From CAZJTL01 sp964548905 (GTDB lineage: Bacteria > Cyanobacteriota > Cyanobacteriia > Cyanobacteriales > Xenococcaceae): a DNA stretch of 64,000 nt. The stretch lies in assembly GCA_964548905.1 (NCBI GenBank), contig CAZJTL010000001.1, forward strand, positions 1 through 64,000, given 5' to 3'. Numbering within the stretch: the stretch's first letter is position 1; every line of letters begins with the position of its first letter. Under the pieces are notes generated by a model. The model did not search any database, was not told where the DNA came from, and saw only the letters and a list, made by a program, of their open reading frames with translations. The position numbers were made by a program, and so were the translations under genes. This document shows, one piece after another, positions 16,226 through 24,987 of the stretch.

Positions 16226-16690
16226 ATGCCTTTACGTCAAATTTTGGAAAACTCAATTCAAATTAATGCCAGTGCTACTACTGTAGAGAAATGTCTAACC
16301 GATTTAGAACTAATGCACCGTTGGTTGAATCCTGTCTTACGTTGCGAACCAATTGGACATTGGAGTACACAAATTGGTAGTCTTAGCCGCTTTACAATCA
16401 ATATTCCTCTGCTACAACCCACTCTAAGAAGTTCGGTAGTAGAAAGAGAACCTGGATTGATCGTTTGGCAGTTTGATGGATTTTTTCAGGGACGCGATCG
16501 CTGGGAATGTCAACCTAGTGAAAAGGGAACTCATTTAATTAATCGTTTTGAGTTTGAAATTCCTAATTCTCTAGTAAGTTGGGGATTTAATAAGTTCGCT
16601 GCTAATTGGACTAAAGAAGATATGAAAGCTCAATTAAGAAGACTAAAACGAGTAGCAGAAGAAGTTTATCTACGCGACTCTAATTCATAG
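16226..16690 (+). CDS. SRPBCC-family (START-like) protein
   Basis: A 154-residue protein with the polyketide-cyclase/START-like pattern: NSIQINASATTVEKCLTDLELMHRWLNPVL at the start, then alternating beta strands (VWQFDGFFQGRDRWE) and a long C-terminal helix. The family binds hydrophobic ligands in a helix-grip fold. No ligand can be deduced. It is followed 31 bases later by dtd on the same strand and may share its transcript. Confidence 0.75.
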   Translation: MPLRQILENSIQINASATTVEKCLTDLELMHRWLNPVLRCEPIGHWSTQIGSLSRFTINIPLLQPTLRSSVVEREPGLIVWQFDGFFQGRDRWECQPSEKGTHLINRFEFEIPNSLVSWGFNKFAANWTKEDMKAQLRRLKRVAEEVYLRDSNS

Positions 16691-16721
16691 GTTCTAGGCT
16701 TTATTTAGCTCCCAAGTATTT

Positions 16722-17171
16722 ATGCGTATCGTAATTCAAAGAGTTAGATCTTCTTCTGTTACTGTTGAGGGCGAAATTATTGGCAAAATTGGGCGGGGAT
16801 TAAATTTACTTGTTGGTATCGCTCCTACTGACACAGAAGCAGAACTTGACTGGATGGTGCGTAAATGTCTGGAATTGCGTTTATTTCCAGGAGATGAAAA
16901 TGGAGATAAATGGGAAAAATCTGTGCTGGAGATTAACGGAGAATTATTGGTAGTCAGTCAATTTACCCTGTATGGTGATTGTCGTAAAGGTCGTCGTCCT
17001 TCTTTTAGCGATTCTGCTTCACCATCTGTAGCTGAGAATCTTTATAACCAATTTGTGACTAAATTAAGAGCAAGTGGCTTGAATATAGAAACTGGCAAAT
17101 TTGGAGCAATGATGCAGGTAAGCATTGAAAATGACGGTCCTGTAACGCTTTGGTTGGAGAGAGGGAATTAG
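16722..17171 (+). CDS. dtd: D-aminoacyl-tRNA deacylase
   Basis: DTD hydrolyses D-aminoacyl and glycyl esters on mischarged tRNA, a proofreading step in translation. The 149-residue length is standard. The two family signatures are present: SQFTLYGDCRKGRRPSF (about 77-93) and the Gly-cisPro motif GPVT in IENDGPVTLWLE near the C-terminus. The start MRIVIQRVRSSSVTV is canonical. It probably forms a unit with the SRPBCC gene upstream. Confidence 0.96.
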   Translation: MRIVIQRVRSSSVTVEGEIIGKIGRGLNLLVGIAPTDTEAELDWMVRKCLELRLFPGDENGDKWEKSVLEINGELLVVSQFTLYGDCRKGRRPSFSDSASPSVAENLYNQFVTKLRASGLNIETGKFGAMMQVSIENDGPVTLWLERGN

Positions 17172-17193
17172 GTCGATGTCAACAAATCTTAGT

Positions 17194-18372
17194 TCATATA
17201 TATCTGACCAAAGACTGAGAGTGGGTTGATTTATATTCAAAAAACCACTGGCAAGGCTTGTACAAAATCACCAGACCGATAATCCAGACCAGATAAACTA
17301 CTGGAAGTCCGAACTGCTTTTGGATTTTTAAAAAGATCGGGAAAAGACCATAAAGCAGGGGATGAAGACAGTAGAAAAATAACGGGACTCTTCCGAAAGT
17401 TACGAGCAGATCTACCAGGAAAATTTTCTTTCTCATCCGCTTCTTGATTTTCCAAGAAACGGCAAAAAGAATAAACATAATTCCTAGTGTCAAGAATAAG
17501 TAAGCCAAGTCGGGAGGGTATTTAGATAAGGTTACAAATTGTGAAAGGTTCAGTTGCTGCCAGTGAATTTGATTTCCATATCCATTCCCGTAGCGGAACA
17601 TTAAAAACATCAACGAAAAACTAATACCCAGAGCCAGATAAATTTTCCCCATCCATCTCGGAGCGATCGCTTGCCTGTCTTTGACCCATTTCACATATCC
17701 TAGACCCCACAGGTATCCCAAAAGCATGACTCCCATCCAGGGAATCAGGGGATAAAGGCAAATTATCGGGGCATCGGAAACCTTGCTGGGAGCAAAAGTG
17801 ACTATTCCCAAGCCATAGAGGAGGGGGTTCGGATGAGTAAACTGTAAAAGAGGCTGATAAAAGAGAGGAAAGGCGAAAAAATTCAACAGAGCCAAGGCAG
17901 CTACGACAAAAACCCCTAGTCGGCGCAGCCAAGCTAAAATTATTACGTTCATCCCGATTGTCCACAAGACCTGAAGTAAAAAGATCTCCTTCCAATTCAA
18001 TTTCAGGAAGCCTTCTATCTCGAATCCTAAGTTGACAATCGTTAAATGCAACAGGATTAAAATGAGCCCTCGGATAGTGAAGTGCCAGGAAACAGCAGAT
18101 TGGGAAACTCCTCGCCGAAGCCTTTTAGTTGCTGAGAGCGCGACCATAAAACCAGCCAGCCAGATGAAGGTGGTAGGCGCGAAGTGTGTCGCTACTCTGG
18201 TTAGGAGTTGAGGTAGGTTGGCATAGTGAGGAAAATTTCCCCGCAATCCCTCATCCGCTACTCGATATTTATTCCAAAAATAGGAAGTGTGGTCTAGAGC
18301 CATGAAGACCATGGTTACACCTCTGGCGAAATCCAGATGTTCAATCCTTCCTTTTTCAAGAGAAACAGCCAT
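17194..18372 (-). CDS. DUF1624 / heparan-alpha-glucosaminide acetyltransferase-like membrane protein
   Basis: About 392 residues from the chosen ATG; an upstream start would add 22 residues. IEHLDFARGVTMVFMALDHTSYFW is the DUF1624 signature, with the conserved Asp and His-containing first loop. About ten membrane helices follow. Relatives include lysosomal acetyltransferases that acetylate sugars across a membrane, so acylation of a surface glycan is plausible but unproven. It is convergent with dtd, with only 22 bases between them. Confidence 0.78.
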   Translation of the reverse strand: MAVSLEKGRIEHLDFARGVTMVFMALDHTSYFWNKYRVADEGLRGNFPHYANLPQLLTRVATHFAPTTFIWLAGFMVALSATKRLRRGVSQSAVSWHFTIRGLILILLHLTIVNLGFEIEGFLKLNWKEIFLLQVLWTIGMNVIILAWLRRLGVFVVAALALLNFFAFPLFYQPLLQFTHPNPLLYGLGIVTFAPSKVSDAPIICLYPLIPWMGVMLLGYLWGLGYVKWVKDRQAIAPRWMGKIYLALGISFSLMFLMFRYGNGYGNQIHWQQLNLSQFVTLSKYPPDLAYLFLTLGIMFILFAVSWKIKKRMRKKIFLVDLLVTFGRVPLFFYCLHPLLYGLFPIFLKIQKQFGLPVVYLVWIIGLVILYKPCQWFFEYKSTHSQSLVRYI

Positions 18373-18419
18373 GAGAAATTTCAAATACTCTATCTGTGAT
18401 GTTATTTCGATCGAGATTA

Positions 18420-18630
18420 GAATTGCGATCGCAAGCAAAGATCGAAAAAATCAAAACTATCGATCAACTCAAAAATATTTCTCAAATTGAGCATTTTCGC
18501 CATCGATCGCCTGTTAATTTTGGAGTTAATGTTTTGTGCGGTTTAATTGCCTACTGTCATCAACCCAAAAAACCTTGACTTCATATAGACTGGGCTTTAC
18601 CTCAATCTGCTTAACCCGAACTCAGGTTAA
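18420..18630 (+). mobile_element. IS982-family remnant (transposase C-terminus and end)
   Basis: The frame ending at 18578 reads DQLKNISQIEHFRHRSP and then VNVLCGLIAYCHQPKKP, which I recognise as the C-terminus of IS982 transposases. The DDE domain is absent. The preceding residues (LRSQAKIEKIKTI) resemble the family's RKRAIIETIN segment with changes. About 30 bases after the stop is TTAACCCGAACTCAGGTTAA, resembling an IS982 terminal repeat. The core GAACTCAGGTTA recurs alone at 24955 and 39425. Confidence 0.65.
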
Positions 18631-18716
18631 GTACAGTAACAACAATGAGCGAACCAATTACGAACATCTTTCAAAGTAATACAGCAACGCCCGAAAAATT
18701 TATCTTCAGAATTCAA

Positions 18717-20207
18717 CTACTTCAATCGCTCAATTAATTTATCCCCAACTCTTAAAGCATTAGCAATAACTGTCAAAGCAGGACTCACCGCAGCATTAGA
18801 AGGAAAAAAACTGCTATCGACTACATATAGATTATCGAGATCGTGAGTACGACAGTTGAGATCTAACACAGAAGATTTGGGATCTTCTCCAAAGCGACAA
18901 GTACCAGATTGATGCGCCACTACTTGAATGGGAACGCTACCATAAGGATGGAGACCGCGAGACTGTTTATCTGTGGCTTTTAGTACTTCTTGCCAGCGAT
19001 ACAAAAGGCGATCGTGTGCTTCTAGGTTATTGGGAGTGTAGTTTAAAGATAATTTAGAGCCTTTAACCGTAACTCGATTGTTGGGATTTGGTAAATCTTC
19101 GGTTTGCAACCACCAACCGATCGAACGTTTTGCCAACTGCTTCAAACCGAATCCCGGCATTAATTTAGCTGCAACTGATAAAATTGGTGGCGATTCAGAA
19201 AAGATCACATCTTGCAGAATACCACCCGAATTTTGAATGTTACCCATCGGATAATTAAAATCGCGATCGCCCCAGTAAAAATCATTGATATACATGGTTC
19301 TTTGAAACAATCCAGAGTTAGGTTGGGGTGATTGTTGTAAAATTACCGTCATTAGATGTTTCATCAGGTTGCGTCCCACCAAATCGGAATGGTTAGCAAG
19401 TCCTTGAGGATGCTTTTCATTGGCAGAACGCAATAACAATGCTGCTGAATTAATCGCGCCACAGGCAAGGACGATAATATCTCCCATAAACAAATAGGAT
19501 TGTCCGGCAATTTCTGCTTCTACTGCTTTAACTTTTGAACCGGAAGGATTGGTATGCAAACAGACAACTTTAGCAGCCGTTTTCAGGGCGATATTATGAG
19601 AAGTCTTCATTGCTGGACTAATGCCCGTATCTTCCGCATCAGTTCGTCCTTGCTTTCCTAGTCCAATAGGAAGATAGGCGGGATGCAAACCGTATTTAGA
19701 CAAGCGATCGCCTAAATCTTGGATATTAGATTCGTGTTCGAGATGGGAAAAGGGATAATCTTCGCTGCGATAGGGTTCGGTAGGATCGTCACCTGCTTTA
19801 CCGTGAGCGCAATAGAGTTTTTCTGCTTCTGTATAATAGGGTTCAAAATCTTGGTATTTCAGTCCCCAATCTGGGGAAATGCCGTCTTGATGCCGAACTA
19901 CTTCAAAATCTTTTTCTCGCATTCGCAGAAGCGTGCCACTATAAATTTTGGTATTGCCACCGACGGAATAACAAGTTTGAGGATGAAATGGTTCTCCTGC
20001 ATTGTCGTACCACTGTTCGGGTGCGTGATAATCTTCTTTTTTAAATACTTCTACTTCAACCAACTCAGAACTTTCTTTAGCTAAAAACTCTCCCCGTTCT
20101 AAAACTAAGATTTTCTTGCCAGTTGGTGCTAGTTTACGAGTTAGTGTTCCTCCACCCGCACCCGTGCCAATAATAATTACATCGTAGTATTGGTCGTCAA
20201 TAATCAT
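18717..20207 (-). CDS. GMC-family FAD oxidoreductase
   Basis: A 496-residue flavoenzyme of the glucose-methanol-choline family. The FAD-binding GTGAGGGTL at 14-22 and the end of the Rossmann unit LVLERGE are clear. The active-site His lies in VVAHQSGTCRFG, and the C-terminal NAAVSPALTVIANAL gives the conserved Asn/His region. It oxidises an alcohol or sugar, but the substrate cannot be told. It lacks a Tat signal. It is 229 bases downstream of the oxidase operon on the same strand and may or may not belong to it. Confidence 0.88.
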   Translation of the reverse strand: MIIDDQYYDVIIIGTGAGGGTLTRKLAPTGKKILVLERGEFLAKESSELVEVEVFKKEDYHAPEQWYDNAGEPFHPQTCYSVGGNTKIYSGTLLRMREKDFEVVRHQDGISPDWGLKYQDFEPYYTEAEKLYCAHGKAGDDPTEPYRSEDYPFSHLEHESNIQDLGDRLSKYGLHPAYLPIGLGKQGRTDAEDTGISPAMKTSHNIALKTAAKVVCLHTNPSGSKVKAVEAEIAGQSYLFMGDIIVLACGAINSAALLLRSANEKHPQGLANHSDLVGRNLMKHLMTVILQQSPQPNSGLFQRTMYINDFYWGDRDFNYPMGNIQNSGGILQDVIFSESPPILSVAAKLMPGFGLKQLAKRSIGWWLQTEDLPNPNNRVTVKGSKLSLNYTPNNLEAHDRLLYRWQEVLKATDKQSRGLHPYGSVPIQVVAHQSGTCRFGEDPKSSVLDLNCRTHDLDNLYVVDSSFFPSNAAVSPALTVIANALRVGDKLIERLK

Positions 20208-20380
20208 AATTAGTTATTTGTCCTGTTATTAATTGTTAGTTAAAAGCAGATTTAGAGAGTATCTTTTAACATAGATGATTTGGCGATATTCTGCTTCATC
20301 AATTTCTCGCGGTTCTCGAATTTCGGGCAGCACAGATCGAATTATATAGTTCACAATGATTACTTAGATCGCTCGATTCA

Positions 20381-20412
20381 TACAATCTCTACAATCTCTA
20401 CAATCTCTACAA
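20381..20412. repeat. 9-bp tandem repeat
   Basis: TACAATCTC is repeated three times, with a partial fourth, between the oxidase operon and the GMC gene. No gene or clear terminator is seen in the 229-base gap. Confidence 0.7.
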
Positions 20413-20436
20413 ATATAGTCAATACCTCGCCTATAT

Positions 20437-21057
20437 TTACTGCCAAACATAAATCAAAATAAACAAAATAATCCAAATCACATCAACAAAATGCCAAAAT
20501 AAAGACGTAGCTTCTACACCAAATTGTCCGCCTTCGTAATTATTAGGAAGAAAGGAACGAATTAACATAATGGTTTGTAATAGTATTCCTGTAAAAACGT
20601 GTAAACCATGAAAGCCTGTTAATAAGTAAAATGTTCCTCCAAATACACCAGAGGTAAAGCTAAACTTAAGACTATTCCATTCCACAGCTTGACCGTAAAG
20701 AAAGTAGCTTCCCATTGCCATAGTTAGCAACCAAAAGAATCGAAAACCCCAAAGATTCTTGTGATGTAAAAATTTTTCGGCGATATAAATCACAAAACTA
20801 CTAGAAACTAACACAACAGTATTAATAGTAGGATCTTTGATTTCTAAACCTTCTACACCAGCAGGAAGCCAATCGGGAACTGTGGTTTTGTAGAGAATAT
20901 AACCAGCAAAAAAACTTAGAAAAATAACGCTTTCTGATAAGAGAAAGACAATAAAGCCAAACATACTATTGCCCGCTTCATCATGTTCGCGTTCGGTCGC
21001 CGTTTTTTCAAGCGATCGCTCTAATTCATTGTCACTAATCAAGTCTAGATTAGTCAT
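20437..21057 (-). CDS. ctaE: heme-copper oxidase subunit III (alternative terminal oxidase)
   Basis: A 206-residue membrane protein from the ATG at 21057; a longer start 30 bases upstream lies inside ctaD and is unlikely. Five membrane helices and FWHFVDVIWIILFILIYVWQ at the C-terminus are typical of subunit III of the short cyanobacterial type. Its start overlaps the end of ctaD by eight bases (ATGACTAA), so translation is coupled. It completes the catalytic core of the CuA-less oxidase. Confidence 0.93.
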   Translation of the reverse strand: MTNLDLISDNELERSLEKTATEREHDEAGNSMFGFIVFLLSESVIFLSFFAGYILYKTTVPDWLPAGVEGLEIKDPTINTVVLVSSSFVIYIAEKFLHHKNLWGFRFFWLLTMAMGSYFLYGQAVEWNSLKFSFTSGVFGGTFYLLTGFHGLHVFTGILLQTIMLIRSFLPNNYEGGQFGVEATSLFWHFVDVIWIILFILIYVWQ

Positions 21058-22723
21058 GTACCGCTCCCAAAGCTTCAAGGTTTGCAACTAAGGGTTCTTG
21101 TTTGCCATAACCATAGGGATCGGCAATAACCACGGGAAGTTCTTCAAAGTTTTCCACATCGGGAGGAGAAGATACCAACCACTCCAAACCGATCGCCCGC
21201 CAGGGATTATTGGGGGCTGGTTTATCAGAAATCCAAGAACTAATAATGTTTAACAGGAAAGGTAAGGTAGACATTCCTAGCAAAAACGCGCCAATACTTG
21301 CAAGTACATTCCAAAAAGCAAATTCAGGATCGTAGGAAGCTACTCTTCTGGGCATTCCCATCAAACCGACAGGGTGCATGGGCAGAAAATTTAAAGTAGT
21401 ACCAACAAAAGTTAACCAAAAGTGAAGTTTACCCAAGCCTTCGTAGTACATTTTCCCAGTCATTTTGGGAAACCAGTGGTAAATAGCGGCATACATACCA
21501 AAGACAACCGCACCATAAATTACATAGTGAAAGTGTCCGACGACAAAATAGGTATTGTTAACGTGAATATCAATAGGAACTGCTGCCAGCATAATGCCTG
21601 TAATGCCAGCGAAGACAAAATTAATTATTCCGCCGAGGGCAAATAGCATCGGCGTATCGAGGCGTAGCTTACCATTCCAAATCGTAGCAACCCAAGCAAA
21701 CACTTTAATTCCCGTCGGAACAGAAATCAACATAGTAGAAAACATGAAAATCATCCGCATCCATCCAGGCGTTCCACTGGCAAACATATGGTGTACCCAA
21801 ACAATCCCACTCAATCCCGTAATAATCAGGGAAGAAACTGCGACGACTTTGTATCCAAATAGAGGTTTACGCGCATAAACAGGTAATACTTCCGAAAAGA
21901 TACCAAATACGGGCAGAATAATCACATAAACGGCGGGATGGGAATAAAACCAGAAAAAATGCTGAAATAAAATCGGATTGCCACCTTTAGCGGGATCGAA
22001 AAAGGCAGTTCCAAAGGTGAGATCGCACAGTAGCATAACTGCCCCTGCGGTGAGGGCAGGTAGCCCAAATAGTTGGATGATTTGGGCGCTTAATACCGTC
22101 CAAACAAAGATAGGCATCCGAAACCAGGTCATTCCTGGGGCGCGCATTCGGGCGATCGTCGTCACGAAGTTAACTGCACCCATAATCGACGAAACCCCCG
22201 AAATTGCCACTGCTAGCAGCCAAATCAATTGACCGTTCAACCACTGTCCGCTTGGATTCTGAAGGCTGACGGGGGGATACGCCCACCATCCCGATTGAGA
22301 TGGGCCACTGGGAACTAAAAAGCTTAAGATAAATAAAATCCCCACCACAGGAACCATCCAAAATGCGGCGGCGTTGAGACGCGGAAACGCCATATCTCGC
22401 GCCCCAATCATCAGGGGAACGAGATAGTTTGCCAATCCCACCAATGCTGGAAACGTCCAGCCAAACAACATGATCGTTCCGTGCATGGTGAACAAAGCAT
22501 TATAAACAGCGCGATCGAGCAAATCGGCTTCTGGGGTAATTAGTTCTCCCCGCATAATCATGGCGAAAATGCCACCTAAGAGAAAGAAGACAAAAGATGT
22601 AACCAAGTACTGTATCCCAATTACCTTGTGGTCAGTGCTAAAGCTAAAGTAACGCTGCCAATTAGGAGGAGTTTTGGGAAGATGCGATCGCTGTTGTTGA
22701 CTTTCCGATAAAATCTGAGTCAT
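21050..22723 (-). CDS. ctaD: heme-copper oxidase subunit I (alternative terminal oxidase)
   Basis: Catalytic subunit, 557 residues, with twelve or so helices. The CuB ligands lie in YSHPAV and VHHMF; the heme ligands are His in TMHGTIM and GHFHYV. The helix VI motif is YSHPAVYV in place of GHPEV, which marks an A2-type proton channel without the Glu. It reduces oxygen to water. With the CuA-less subunit II it resembles the cyanobacterial alternative respiratory terminal oxidase (ARTO), thought to accept electrons from plastoquinol rather than from a cytochrome c. Confidence 0.95.
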   Translation of the reverse strand: MTQILSESQQQRSHLPKTPPNWQRYFSFSTDHKVIGIQYLVTSFVFFLLGGIFAMIMRGELITPEADLLDRAVYNALFTMHGTIMLFGWTFPALVGLANYLVPLMIGARDMAFPRLNAAAFWMVPVVGILFILSFLVPSGPSQSGWWAYPPVSLQNPSGQWLNGQLIWLLAVAISGVSSIMGAVNFVTTIARMRAPGMTWFRMPIFVWTVLSAQIIQLFGLPALTAGAVMLLCDLTFGTAFFDPAKGGNPILFQHFFWFYSHPAVYVIILPVFGIFSEVLPVYARKPLFGYKVVAVSSLIITGLSGIVWVHHMFASGTPGWMRMIFMFSTMLISVPTGIKVFAWVATIWNGKLRLDTPMLFALGGIINFVFAGITGIMLAAVPIDIHVNNTYFVVGHFHYVIYGAVVFGMYAAIYHWFPKMTGKMYYEGLGKLHFWLTFVGTTLNFLPMHPVGLMGMPRRVASYDPEFAFWNVLASIGAFLLGMSTLPFLLNIISSWISDKPAPNNPWRAIGLEWLVSSPPDVENFEELPVVIADPYGYGKQEPLVANLEALGAVHD

Positions 22724-22726
22724 GAG

Positions 22727-23620
22727 TTAAGGATGATAGTTGACTAAAGGTGGTTCGACAGGAACTATGGTTGCCCAGTTTCCTTGCTCTCTTGATGCAT
22801 ATTCGGCAGCAGCTTGATTGGGGGCGGGAGAGGGCTTGCGAGTAGCAGATTCCCTCAACCACTTTTGATAATCTTCGAGGGATTCAACCACGACATCTGC
22901 TTGCATTGACGCAAAGTAGGTGCCGCTATATTGAGAATCGCGCAATCGATATTTACCTGGGCGAATAGGCGTAAACTCAAAGTCAATGGTGCGTTGGGGA
23001 ATAATATCTTGCTTGACTCGAAATGCGGCAACGTAGAAACCATGTAAGACATCTTGCGATCGCAAAGCCAAACGAGTGCGACGATTGACTGGTAAGTGTA
23101 GTTCGCTGCTGGTAATATTTTGTTCTGGGTAATGAAAAACCCAAGCCCACTGTTTGGCTGTCACATCAATTTTTTCAATCGGTTCGATCGCTTCATTCAT
23201 TGGTGCGGCATAGGCGGACTCCATTTCCATCGGCATATGCAGATGGGCAATTTCCATCGGTCCTTTAATTGCCATTTTTTCATAGGTTTGGTAGCTGTAG
23301 AACGCGATCCAAAATACCAGAACCAAAGGAATCGCCGTCCAAACTACTTCTAGTATGACATTGCCTTCGAGCGCTGGACCGTCACTGGTGTCGTATCTAC
23401 CTGCGCGATGAAAGACAATCGAATAAACGAGCGTGCCTGTAACTCCGAGAAAAATAAATGTTCCCAAAGTCACTAAAAAGCTAAATAAATTATCTACCAG
23501 TTGAGATTCAACCGAAGCTTGAGGTGGAAGCCAAGAGTAGGATAGCTGTCCCATCCAAAGACTAATAAATGTAAGTACTAAAGCGACCTGGGCGATCGTC
23601 AAAATTCTTTTCAGTTTCAT
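22727..23620 (-). CDS. ctaC: oxidase subunit II lacking the CuA site
   Basis: A 297-residue protein with two N-terminal membrane hairpin helices (about 42-70 and 90-112) and a periplasmic cupredoxin domain. The CuA centre is lost: in place of the usual CAELCG-x-x-H-x-x-M the sequence has Asp228, Ser232 and Phe236. His193 (VLHGFY) and Met239 remain. It therefore cannot take electrons from cytochrome c by the usual path. This fits the ARTO type (ctaCII in Synechocystis). The last 50 residues are Pro/Ala-rich and variable. Three bases separate it from ctaD. Confidence 0.92.
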   Translation of the reverse strand: MKLKRILTIAQVALVLTFISLWMGQLSYSWLPPQASVESQLVDNLFSFLVTLGTFIFLGVTGTLVYSIVFHRAGRYDTSDGPALEGNVILEVVWTAIPLVLVFWIAFYSYQTYEKMAIKGPMEIAHLHMPMEMESAYAAPMNEAIEPIEKIDVTAKQWAWVFHYPEQNITSSELHLPVNRRTRLALRSQDVLHGFYVAAFRVKQDIIPQRTIDFEFTPIRPGKYRLRDSQYSGTYFASMQADVVVESLEDYQKWLRESATRKPSPAPNQAAAEYASREQGNWATIVPVEPPLVNYHP

Positions 23621-23629
23621 ATTTTCAAC

Positions 23630-24205
23630 TTACCTCAGCAGCAGATTTGGATCTTGTCCCATCCGTAATAAATTCCCTGCCGTGTTATGTGCGCCGAACT
23701 CAGCCGCTAGTTGCGCCCCCAAAGTGCCATGAAGATACATCAAAAACATAATTGCCAACCCGACTAATAGATAGCGCCATTGTACCTGTCGGCTAGTGTC
23801 GCTGCGCCAAAGGTAACGTTGAAAACCTCGCCACACAGTCATCCCTACTATTAGCGCCAACAAGAAAACCCCTCCGACACCGTGCCAAAGCATGGTTTCC
23901 ATTGCATCCATACCCCAAGCACTCTTTATTGCTGGTGAAGAATCGATCGTCATAATTTCATAAAAACCTGCCGCTACGGTAAAAAAAGTCACGATCGCCG
24001 AAGCTAGCATATTGTACCAACCGACATCAAAAAAATTGGAACGAGTCGCAGGAATGGCTAGATATTTGAAGATGGGTTTTTCAAAGGGAAATAGAACCCC
24101 GACGATATCGAAGGCAATGCCGATGATGAACAACCCCAGAGTTAGATGAACCAAATTGGGGTGAATGGGAATGGTGTAAGGAAGTCCGTTCGCACCTAAA
24201 TTCAT
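23630..24205 (-). CDS. DUF2231 membrane protein
   Basis: A 191-residue four-helix membrane protein with the DUF2231 pattern HPNLVHLTLGLFIIGIAFD near the N-terminus. The His residues of HPxxVH recall heme ligands in cytochrome b-type bundles. It is the second gene of the oxidase operon, nine bases before ctaC. Its start codon shares one base with the stop of the preceding DUF2231 gene (TAATG). A role in electron transfer to, or assembly of, the oxidase is inferred from context. Confidence 0.82.
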   Translation of the reverse strand: MNLGANGLPYTIPIHPNLVHLTLGLFIIGIAFDIVGVLFPFEKPIFKYLAIPATRSNFFDVGWYNMLASAIVTFFTVAAGFYEIMTIDSSPAIKSAWGMDAMETMLWHGVGGVFLLALIVGMTVWRGFQRYLWRSDTSRQVQWRYLLVGLAIMFLMYLHGTLGAQLAAEFGAHNTAGNLLRMGQDPNLLLR

Positions 24206-24705
24206 TACAAAATTCTCTCCTTGACGGCTTCTACTACAGGAACTGTATGTAATCCATATACCCAGACCAATTCATCGCCGAGATAGATTTGGAACAAAAC
24301 CAGACAGCTTAAGAGTAAGCCCATACCCAAATAGGACATTGGTATGGTTTTGGGATCGCGCCAACGAATTACATATCGCCAGCCTGTAATTGCGGCAATA
24401 ATTCCCGAAAGCGACCACCCAATCAGAGTATGTAAATTTAACACTGGTTCGACTGCATCGTAAGCTAATGCCAAACCAGCTTCAATTTGACCGAAAATGA
24501 TAGCAATAAAGATAGATATTGTCGCAACAAACATATTCCACCAACTCACTTCATAAAGCTTATAATTATTGGTAAAATAGCCAATTACATCGCAAAAAAA
24601 AGCAAATAACACCATTGCAATCACAAAATGAACCACAATGGGATGAATGGTGTCGGGATAGGGTAAATTGTGGTCGTTAAGCGGTGGAAGAAGATTCTCA
24701 AACAT
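24205..24705 (-). CDS. DUF2231 membrane protein, first gene of the oxidase operon
   Basis: A 166-residue four-helix membrane protein and paralogue of the next gene. HPIVVHFVIAMVLFAFFCD is the family motif, and a second conserved His occurs in LHTLIGWSLSG. It leads the five-gene operon DUF2231-DUF2231-ctaC-ctaD-ctaE. Upstream there is a 280-base gap that should hold the promoter. Confidence 0.82.
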   Translation of the reverse strand: MFENLLPPLNDHNLPYPDTIHPIVVHFVIAMVLFAFFCDVIGYFTNNYKLYEVSWWNMFVATISIFIAIIFGQIEAGLALAYDAVEPVLNLHTLIGWSLSGIIAAITGWRYVIRWRDPKTIPMSYLGMGLLLSCLVLFQIYLGDELVWVYGLHTVPVVEAVKERIL

Positions 24706-24954
24706 GGTGTTCTCTTACACAAATTACCCAAAAATTTCAACAAAACATCAGCCTCGATCGCTCGTAGTTGCAGTTGTTTGTTGTTTATTTTCAAGATATA
24801 AATTCAGTTGGTTTTCTTTTGTATGATAATCAGCAAATAATCTTTTTTGCAGAAAAATTTTAGGTTTATTTAAGTTATTCAAAATCATTTTATGTTTGAC
24901 AATCTGTCGTAGTTGATAGATAAATATCGATCTGCTGAGAGCTAAGCTTATCCA

Positions 24955-24967
24955 GAACTCAGGTTAA
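24955..24967. repeat. solitary GAACTCAGGTTA motif
   Basis: This 12-base core also occurs at the IS982 remnant (18618) and at 39425. It lies between the LapA-like gene and the oxidase operon. It may be an orphan insertion-sequence end. Confidence 0.4.
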
Positions 24968-24987
24968 ATTTACCTATTACTTATTAC

